A stretch of 35,960 nt of DNA from Thermoleophilia bacterium (GTDB lineage: Bacteria > Actinomycetota > Thermoleophilia > Gaiellales > Gaiellaceae), in NCBI GenBank assembly GCA_025934995.1, contig JAICWC010000018.1, positions 1 to 35,960 on the forward strand, written 5' to 3'. The stretch's first letter is position 1. The number at the start of each line of letters is the position of its first letter. The notes under the pieces were generated by a model. It saw only the letters and a list, made by a program, of their open reading frames with translations, was not told the origin of the DNA and ran no database searches. Made by a program: the position numbers and the translations under genes. Positions 30,524-35,960 of this stretch are shown here, one piece after another.

Positions 30524-30566
30524 TAGCTTGCGGCCCCTGCGTGCGCTAAAAGGGGTGGGGCCGACG

Positions 30567-33500
30567 ATGGCTGGCGAGACACACTTTCGGTTGCTTGGGC
30601 CTCTCGAGGTTCGGGTGGGCGGCCGAACGTTGCCGCTGGGCGGTGTGAAGCAGCGCGCGTTGCTCGCCGTGCTGCTCCTCGACGCGAACCGCGTTGTCCC
30701 GCGCGACCGGTTGGTGGACGACCTCTGGGGCGAGAGCCCGCCCGAGGCTGCAGTGGCGACAGTGCAGGTCTATGTCTCTCGGCTGCGCAAGCTGCTCCCC
30801 GAGGGAACGCTCACCACGCAACCGCCTGGATATCTCTTGACGGTCGGGGCGTCCGCGCTCGATCTGCGTGAGTTCGAGCGGCTCGTCGAGGAGGCGCGGG
30901 GCGCCGAGGCCGAACGAGCGGCGGCTGCGTTACGCGAGGCGCTCGAGCTGTGGCGCGGCCCGCCGCTCGCCGAGTTCGAAGACGAGCCGTTTGCTCGCGT
31001 CGAGCGTCGGCGGCTCGACGATCTGCGGCTGGCGGCGCTCGAGGACCGACTCGAGGCCGACCTCGCGCTCGGTCGTCATGCCGAGCTCGTCGGCGAGCTC
31101 GAGGCATTGGTCGTGCAGCACCCGCACCGTGAGCGGCTGCGGGCGGCGCTGATGCTCTCGCTCTACCGCTCCGGGAGACAGGCCGAGGCGCTCGACGCGT
31201 ACCGAGGTGCCCGCGGCGCGCTGGACGAGCTCGGGCTCGAGCCTGGTGTCGCGCTCCGCCGGCTCGAGAAGCGGATCCTCACACAAGACGCCGCGCTCGA
31301 TCTTCTTCCCGAGCGGTTGCTCGCGGTCGAACGAGTCGTGCTTCCCGGCCCGCTCGTGCCGACGTCGCCGTTCCCGTTCGTCGGCCGCGCCGCTGAGCTC
31401 GCGGTGCTGCGCGACGCACTCGTCCGCGCCGAAAGCGGGGAAGGCCGGGTCGTGTTGCTTCCCGGCGAAGGCGGTGGTGGGAAGACGCGGCTGATACGCG
31501 AGCTCGCGCACGACATGGCCGGCGACGGCGTGCTCGTGCTGTACGGAACCTCCGACGCCGCGGTCGTCACTCCGTATCAGCCCGTCCGAGAGTGGCTCGG
31601 GTTCCTGCTGCGCGTCAGCGACCCCGACACGCTGCGTGAATGCCTCGGACCGCACGGAGCGGAGCTGGCACGGCTCGTTCCCGAGCTCTCGCACCTGACC
31701 GGCTCGTCGTCCGCAGTCGGGGATCGTCCCGAGCTCGACCGCTTCGCGCTCCAAGGCGCAGCCCTGGAGCTGCTGACGCGGTTGAGTCGCATCCAGCCGC
31801 TCCTGCTCGTGCTCGACGATGTTCAATGGGCCGACGGCGAGACGTTGCAGCTCCTGCGCCGCCTCGCGAGGGGTGCGCCGGAAGCCCGGTGGCTGGTCGT
31901 GGTCGCCTACCGAACCGAACGGGCCGGCGGCGAGTTCGTCGACGCGGTTGCAGATCTCTCGCGGCTGGAGGGCGTCGCGCGGCTGCCGATCGGCAGCCTG
32001 ACCAGTGCCGAGATGGGCGCGTTCATCCAGGCCTCCGTGGACGTGGAAGGAACCCCGGAGCTGGTCGCAGCGCTCGGCGAGCTCACGGACGGAACACCCT
32101 TGCTCCTCTGCGAGCTCTGGCGCAACCTCCGCGAGAGCGGCGACATCGAGGTCTCGGACGTGGTGCGCCTGACCAGGCCGATCGCGGAGCTTCGCGGCTC
32201 GGAGCGGCTGAGCGAGGTGGTGCATCCGAGGCTCGCACGCCTGGCGCCCCAGACGGCGTCGCTCGTCGAGGTCGCCTCCGTCGCCGGTACACGCTTCGAG
32301 CTTCGCGTCGTCGCCGACGCCGCCGGGCTGGACCAAGCCGCCCTCGTGGCAGCGATCGAGGAGGCAACGGCGACCGGCCTCATCGAAGAGCTGCCCGACC
32401 CGGCGCCGTTCTGCCGTTTCAGCCACGAGCTCGTTCGCCGCGTGGTGTATGACCGGATATCGCGCATCCGGCGGCCCGAGCTGCACCTCCGAATCGCGGA
32501 GGGGCTCGAACGCGCGCACGCCGCCGATCCGAAACGCGTTCTGCCGGAGCTCGCCCATCACTTCACCCTGGGAGCCGCCGTCGCCGGCGTCGAGCGTGCC
32601 GTGCACTACAACCTCGAAGCTGGTCAGGCGGCGGTGGCGGCCGCGGCGTTCACCGAAGCTGCGGCGCGCTTGCAGACCGCGCTCGACCTCGGCATTCCCG
32701 ACCCGCGCAAGCACGTCCAGGTCCGCGTCGAACTGGCACTGCTCCTCGCCGAAACCGGCCGCTTCGCCGAGGCCGAGCCGATCCTCGCCGAGAGCCTCGA
32801 GGCTGCCGCGGCGCTCGGGGAGCGCGGCGTGGTCGCGCGCATCCTGCTCAGTCGCGCGATGGCCAGCATGTGGGACGTGAATGCGGACCCCGAGCACACG
32901 CGGGCTGTGGCAGAGGAGGCTGTCGAGACGTTCCGGCAGCTGGGCGACCTCCGCGGCGTGGCCGACGCCGAGCGCCATGTCGGCCATGGGCTCAGACGCC
33001 AAGGTCACGGAGCCGCGGCCGGCGCTGCGTTCGAACGTGCACTCGCCGCCGCAGACGCGTCGGGAGACAAGCACGCGCGTCTGCTCGCGATCGGGGCGCT
33101 CGCGCACTCGCTGTGGGAAGGGCCCGCACCGGCGGCCGACGCGATCCGTCGCTGCGAAGAGCTGCTGCAGATGTGCCGCAACGACCCGCCGCTCGAAGCG
33201 ACGATCGCTCGCTGTGCGTCGGCGCTGTACGCGATGGCAGGTCGCCTGGAGGAAGCTCGCGAAAGCGTGCGTCGCAGCGGTGTCGTTCTCGACGAGCTCA
33301 ACCATCTCACCGTTTCGTGGGTCTATCGCAGCTCCGCGGCAGAGGCGAGAGAGCTGATCGGCGACCGCGACGGAGCCGAGCAAGAGCTGATGGCGAAGTG
33401 GCTGTGGCTCGACCGCCTCGGGAGCGGCTCGTACAGGGCGCGGGCGATGCAGGCGGCCTACGAGCTCGCACATCTCTACGGCGACGACGGCCGGTGGGAC

Positions 33501-33860
33501 GACGCGGAGCGCTGCCTTGCGTACGGCCTCGACTTCCCGGAACCGATCCGATACCGGCGTGAGACCGTCCTCGGCCTCGCGGGCCGCGCGCGCCTGGCGG
33601 CGTACCAGGGCGCGTTGGCCGACGCGAAGCGGCTGGCACGACACGGCGTCGAGCTCGCTGACCAGAGCGACATGCTGAACGTGCGCGCACGCGCCTGGCT
33701 CGCGTTCGCAGAGGTCGAACGCGCATGCGGCCGCGGTGCGGGCGCGGAGTCGGCTCTCGCCGCGGCGCTCGCGCTCTACGCTCGGAAGGGCAACGTCACG
33801 GCGGCCGCCCGCGCAAGCGCGCAGGTGGAAGCCGTCGCGGCGGGCCCGATTTCGGACTGA
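30567..33860 (+). CDS. SARP/BTAD-AAA large transcriptional regulator (AfsR-like)
   Basis: The 1097-residue protein has an OmpR-type DNA-binding domain (about 6-93, FRLLGPLEVRVGGRTLPLGG, VQVYVSRLRKLL), a bacterial transcription activation domain BTAD (about 100-245), an AAA/NACHT-like ATPase domain and a long helical repeat region of TPR type (about 640-1097). Walker A is GEGGGGKT (300-307) and Walker B LLLVLDD (412-418). This is the layout of AfsR/SARP-STAND regulators. The ATG at 30567 is used because homology starts five residues later; the frame is open upstream to 30285. It is divergent from the sugar importer, a likely local target. Its signal is unknown. Confidence 0.93.
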   Translation: MAGETHFRLLGPLEVRVGGRTLPLGGVKQRALLAVLLLDANRVVPRDRLVDDLWGESPPEAAVATVQVYVSRLRKLLPEGTLTTQPPGYLLTVGASALDLREFERLVEEARGAEAERAAAALREALELWRGPPLAEFEDEPFARVERRRLDDLRLAALEDRLEADLALGRHAELVGELEALVVQHPHRERLRAALMLSLYRSGRQAEALDAYRGARGALDELGLEPGVALRRLEKRILTQDAALDLLPERLLAVERVVLPGPLVPTSPFPFVGRAAELAVLRDALVRAESGEGRVVLLPGEGGGGKTRLIRELAHDMAGDGVLVLYGTSDAAVVTPYQPVREWLGFLLRVSDPDTLRECLGPHGAELARLVPELSHLTGSSSAVGDRPELDRFALQGAALELLTRLSRIQPLLLVLDDVQWADGETLQLLRRLARGAPEARWLVVVAYRTERAGGEFVDAVADLSRLEGVARLPIGSLTSAEMGAFIQASVDVEGTPELVAALGELTDGTPLLLCELWRNLRESGDIEVSDVVRLTRPIAELRGSERLSEVVHPRLARLAPQTASLVEVASVAGTRFELRVVADAAGLDQAALVAAIEEATATGLIEELPDPAPFCRFSHELVRRVVYDRISRIRRPELHLRIAEGLERAHAADPKRVLPELAHHFTLGAAVAGVERAVHYNLEAGQAAVAAAAFTEAAARLQTALDLGIPDPRKHVQVRVELALLLAETGRFAEAEPILAESLEAAAALGERGVVARILLSRAMASMWDVNADPEHTRAVAEEAVETFRQLGDLRGVADAERHVGHGLRRQGHGAAAGAAFERALAAADASGDKHARLLAIGALAHSLWEGPAPAADAIRRCEELLQMCRNDPPLEATIARCASALYAMAGRLEEARESVRRSGVVLDELNHLTVSWVYRSSAAEARELIGDRDGAEQELMAKWLWLDRLGSGSYRARAMQAAYELAHLYGDDGRWDDAERCLAYGLDFPEPIRYRRETVLGLAGRARLAAYQGALADAKRLARHGVELADQSDMLNVRARAWLAFAEVERACGRGAGAESALAAALALYARKGNVTAAARASAQVEAVAAGPISD

Positions 33861-33900
33861 CGGGCCTCCGCGGCGCGGCGCGGGCAGTGGCGCGCGGTTG

Positions 33901-33922
33901 AGTCGCCCCGCGTGGGGCGGCT
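33901..33922 (+). terminator. Hairpin after the SARP-type regulator
   Basis: AGTCGCCCC pairs with GGGGCGGCT around GCGT, with one T-G pair, about 40 bases after the stop. The following bases contain only TTTCGTT about 20 bases on. A plausible terminator of moderate quality. Confidence 0.45.
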
Positions 33923-34051
33923 GAGCGCGGGCCGTTTCGTTCAGCCACCTGCAAGCAGCCGTTCAGCGGCCTGCAGCCGCGTGTTCAACGCGGCAGCCGA
34001 GCCTCGGGCAATCGGTCGCATCGCGCGGCCGTGGGACTCGAGGAGGGCTGG

Positions 34052-35458
34052 ATGGCCGCTCTATCTCTCAAGCTCGCGTCGGCGCTCGCGCTCGCGACGG
34101 GGGCGATTTCGCTTGGGACGCAGGCGGCGATCGCAGCGCCGCCGCCGAGGGTCGTGCATTCGATCGACTGGTATCGCTGGCAGGCGACGGGGCGGACCCT
34201 CGCGGCACGCGCGAGCTTCGGCTCGAACGTCGTGGTCGGGCTCGCGTCGATGAAGGTGCTGGAAGCCGTTCGTACGCGCTACGGGATCCGGGTGATCGCC
34301 ACGTTCCCGCAGCTCCACGCTGCAGAGGTGACCGTCACTCGTTCGCTCCTCGCGCGGGCGGGGCGCGATCGGCGAATCCGCTACGTCTCCTCACTCGGTG
34401 CGAGACGCCGTCTGCTGGCGATGCCGAATGACCCGATGGTCTCGACGGTCGACCCCTTGACGACGCTTCCCTATGAGTGGCAGTTCGCAGCCGCACATGT
34501 CGACCGGGCGCTCGACTACACGCAAGGCAACCCCGCGGTCCTGGTCGGGACGATCGACAGCGGCGCCGCCGGCGTGCCCGATCTCGCCGGGAAGGTCGCA
34601 CAGCGCTGGACGGTGTCGGCCAAGGGCAAGCTCGCCCGCGAGCCCCGCCCGTTCGACGTGGTCGGTCACGGCACCGCGGTCGCGTCGCTGATCGCGGCCA
34701 ACGTCGACGACGGCGTCGGCATGGCCGGGTTCGGCGGCGCCAGCCGCCTGATCGTCATGCACGCGTGGAGCCTGACCGACGTGGCGACGGCAGCGGCGCT
34801 GATGAAGCTCGACGCTCTCGGCGTGCGGATCGTGAACATGAGCTTCGGAGGGCCTCGGCCCGAGACGCCGATCATGCTCGATGCGATCCACAAGGCGGCG
34901 GCGGACGGGATGCTCCTCGTTGCCGCTGCGGGCAACTCGGCGCAGGCGGTCTCACATCCCGCCGCGGACCTGCAGCCTCCCGGCGGTGCTCGGAGCTACG
35001 GCCTGGCGGTCGGAGCGAGCGACGTCCACGGCAACCTCGCGTTCTTCTCCAACTACGGGATGAACCTCTCGTTGCTCGCGCCCGGCAGCTACGACGGGCC
35101 CTGCACAGGGGTGCTGACCGCCGTTGTTCCCGGCTCGACGGCGTTCGACGGCTCGTGCTACCCCACGTGGGACCAGGGCGGGACGATGTACGGCTACGTC
35201 GCGGGGACGTCGTTCGCGGCGCCAGAGGTGGCGGGCATCGCCGCACTGATCTGGGCGGTGCGGCCGCAGCTCGAGAACTACCAGGTCGCCGAGATCATCA
35301 AGCAGTCCGCGCAGCGCAACGGTGGGTGGACACCGGCGACCGGCTGTGGAGTGCTCGACGCCGGCGCCGCGCTCGCGTTGGCGACGAGCCTCTCGGCAGG
35401 AGAGTGGGCGACAACCGAAGCCGCCCCCACGGGCTGCTCGGCGACGGACGAGAGGTGA
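34052..35458 (+). CDS. Secreted subtilisin-like (S8) serine protease
   Basis: The 468-residue protein has a signal peptide (about 1-29), an N-terminal propeptide-like region (about 45-115) and a subtilase domain (about 145-450). The triad is visible: Asp169 in VGTIDSGAAG, His206 in VVGHGTAVASLIAA and Ser387 in AGTSFAAPEVAGI; Asn295 in AAAGNS forms the oxyanion hole. The ATG at 34052 follows AGGAGGG (34041-34047) with 4 bases between; the GTG at 34031 would add seven residues. The propeptide-like region implies autoprocessing after export. Function is extracellular proteolysis; the target is unknown. It converges on the small double-CxxC gene. Confidence 0.92.
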   Translation: MAALSLKLASALALATGAISLGTQAAIAAPPPRVVHSIDWYRWQATGRTLAARASFGSNVVVGLASMKVLEAVRTRYGIRVIATFPQLHAAEVTVTRSLLARAGRDRRIRYVSSLGARRRLLAMPNDPMVSTVDPLTTLPYEWQFAAAHVDRALDYTQGNPAVLVGTIDSGAAGVPDLAGKVAQRWTVSAKGKLAREPRPFDVVGHGTAVASLIAANVDDGVGMAGFGGASRLIVMHAWSLTDVATAAALMKLDALGVRIVNMSFGGPRPETPIMLDAIHKAAADGMLLVAAAGNSAQAVSHPAADLQPPGGARSYGLAVGASDVHGNLAFFSNYGMNLSLLAPGSYDGPCTGVLTAVVPGSTAFDGSCYPTWDQGGTMYGYVAGTSFAAPEVAGIAALIWAVRPQLENYQVAEIIKQSAQRNGGWTPATGCGVLDAGAALALATSLSAGEWATTEAAPTGCSATDER

Positions 35459-35492
35459 GAACTGCCTCCCCGTCAAGAGCGCTGCTGCCGAG

Positions 35493-35738
35493 TTATGACC
35501 GTACGTCGACACGTTCGACGTCGCGTACGGCTTGCGGGCATGGGGCGTACGATTGCGCACAGACGTCGCAGATCGAGTGCGAGAGCGTGAGCCGCTGGTC
35601 GATTGCAGCAAGGGCTGCCGGGGACGCGAAGAGCCAGGACTCGTCGATCCGCACCCGTCCGCACCAGGCACAGGAGGGCACGATCTCGCCCGCGTCGAAT
35701 GCGGCCCAGATCCGCGAGAACGTGTCGTTCACGTCCAT
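35493..35738 (-). CDS. Small double-CxxC protein
   Basis: The 81-residue protein has two CxxC pairs: SCAWCGRVRIDESW at about 22-35 and SHSICDVCAQSYA at about 53-65. The pattern CxWCxRVRxDxxW ... LSHxICxxC matches the small zinc-binding C-terminal modules seen in some PAS- or kinase-type signalling proteins, here standing alone. The ATG at 35738 gives a full-length reading. It lies 56 bases after an ANTAR gene on the same strand, so it is likely co-transcribed. A zinc- or redox-sensing partner for that regulator is possible, by inference only. Confidence 0.72.
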   Translation of the reverse strand: MDVNDTFSRIWAAFDAGEIVPSCAWCGRVRIDESWLFASPAALAAIDQRLTLSHSICDVCAQSYAPCPQAVRDVERVDVRS

Positions 35739-35794
35739 TGAGCCGTCACCTTCGAGGCCGTCAGCGCCGCTGGATGGCAGGGCTCTTGCGTCGG

Positions 35795-35960
35795 TCAGCT
35801 CGGTCGCTCGTGGTGGGCCGGTAGGAGGAGGAGGTGGCTTTCGACGACGGCGGCGGCGACGTCGCTGAGTTTGCGGCCGTTGTGTTGGGAGTGCTCGCGC
35901 AGCATCTCGAAGGCGCGGTCGGCGGTGGTGGAGTTGCGGGCCATGAGGATGCCTTTGGCC
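35795..35960 (-). CDS. ANTAR-domain regulator, C-terminal fragment cut by window edge
   Basis: The visible 54 C-terminal residues begin AKGILMARNSTTADRAFEML and continue REHSQHNGRKLSDVAAAVVE, which is the ANTAR RNA-binding helical motif (AKGxLM, AFxxLRxxS, Rkl-x-dVA). The frame continues beyond 35960, so the N-terminal sensory part (often GAF or receiver) is outside the window. ANTAR proteins bind paired stem-loops in RNA to prevent termination. It precedes the small double-CxxC gene. Confidence 0.85.
   Translation of the reverse strand, partial: AKGILMARNSTTADRAFEMLREHSQHNGRKLSDVAAAVVESHLLLLPAHHERPS

Noticed and set aside
30930-33644. Minus-strand open frame of about 900 codons
   Set aside because: It is antisense to the SARP-AAA gene, whose domains are clear. 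Long antisense frames are common in high-GC genes, and this translation shows no domain.

Overview
The window is about 36 kb of high-GC DNA. Gene content points to an actinobacterium, most likely of the Thermoleophilia (Gaiellales or Solirubrobacterales type): an F420-type luciferase-like oxidoreductase, a SARP/BTAD regulator, a zinc anti-sigma/ECF pair, an ANTAR protein, many GTG and TTG starts, and dense 4-bp start/stop overlaps. The taxon is an inference. No rRNA gene, complete tRNA gene, insertion sequence or CRISPR array was seen.

Layout. (1) 1-3500 is an accessory segment. A large serine recombinase on the minus strand has C-terminal codons that run through a sequence matching the 3' end of a tRNA (tRNA-Val-like) in reverse complement, a probable attachment site. 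Upstream of it lie a 16-bp palindrome, four 12-bp tandem repeats and small ORFs, then two unknown genes closed by a strong terminator at 3473-3501. (2) 3575-12893 is a metabolic and transport block: an HMG-CoA-lyase-like enzyme translationally coupled to a class III CoA transferase; a convergent CitA/CitB-type two-component system; and, divergent from that system, a complete Liv-type ABC importer (two permeases, two ATPases, one binding protein) ending in a long hairpin. My reading is uptake, CoA activation and cleavage of a small carboxylic acid under two-component control. (3) 13045-17220 holds a small secreted Cys-containing protein, a small helical ORF, an EamA-type exporter, a LysR regulator, an RraA-fold protein without an ordinary start codon over its N-terminus, and a RidA protein. 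(4) 17245-23302 holds an anti-sigma/ECF sigma pair divergent from an MFS-cupin-MFS-NAD(P)-binding cluster, then a convergent F420-type oxidoreductase.

(5) 23366-26208 is an envelope module: a Thr-rich DUF3494 (ice-binding-like) secreted protein coupled to an L,D-transpeptidase and followed by a LapA-like membrane protein. It is divergent from a small winged-helix regulator, with a perfect 8-8-8 inverted repeat in the only clearly AT-rich stretch. (6) 26254-30476 is a sugar-type ABC operon (binding protein, two permeases, MalK/UgpC-type ATPase), divergent from a 1097-residue SARP-AAA regulator (30567-33860). (7) 34052-35960 holds a secreted subtilisin-like protease, a small double-CxxC protein and the C-terminal end of an ANTAR regulator cut by the window edge.

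The strongest candidates for something little described are the DUF3494/L,D-transpeptidase/LapA module with its own regulator, the two-component-linked lyase/CoA-transferase/Liv cluster, and the recombinase whose reading frame ends inside a tRNA-derived attachment site.
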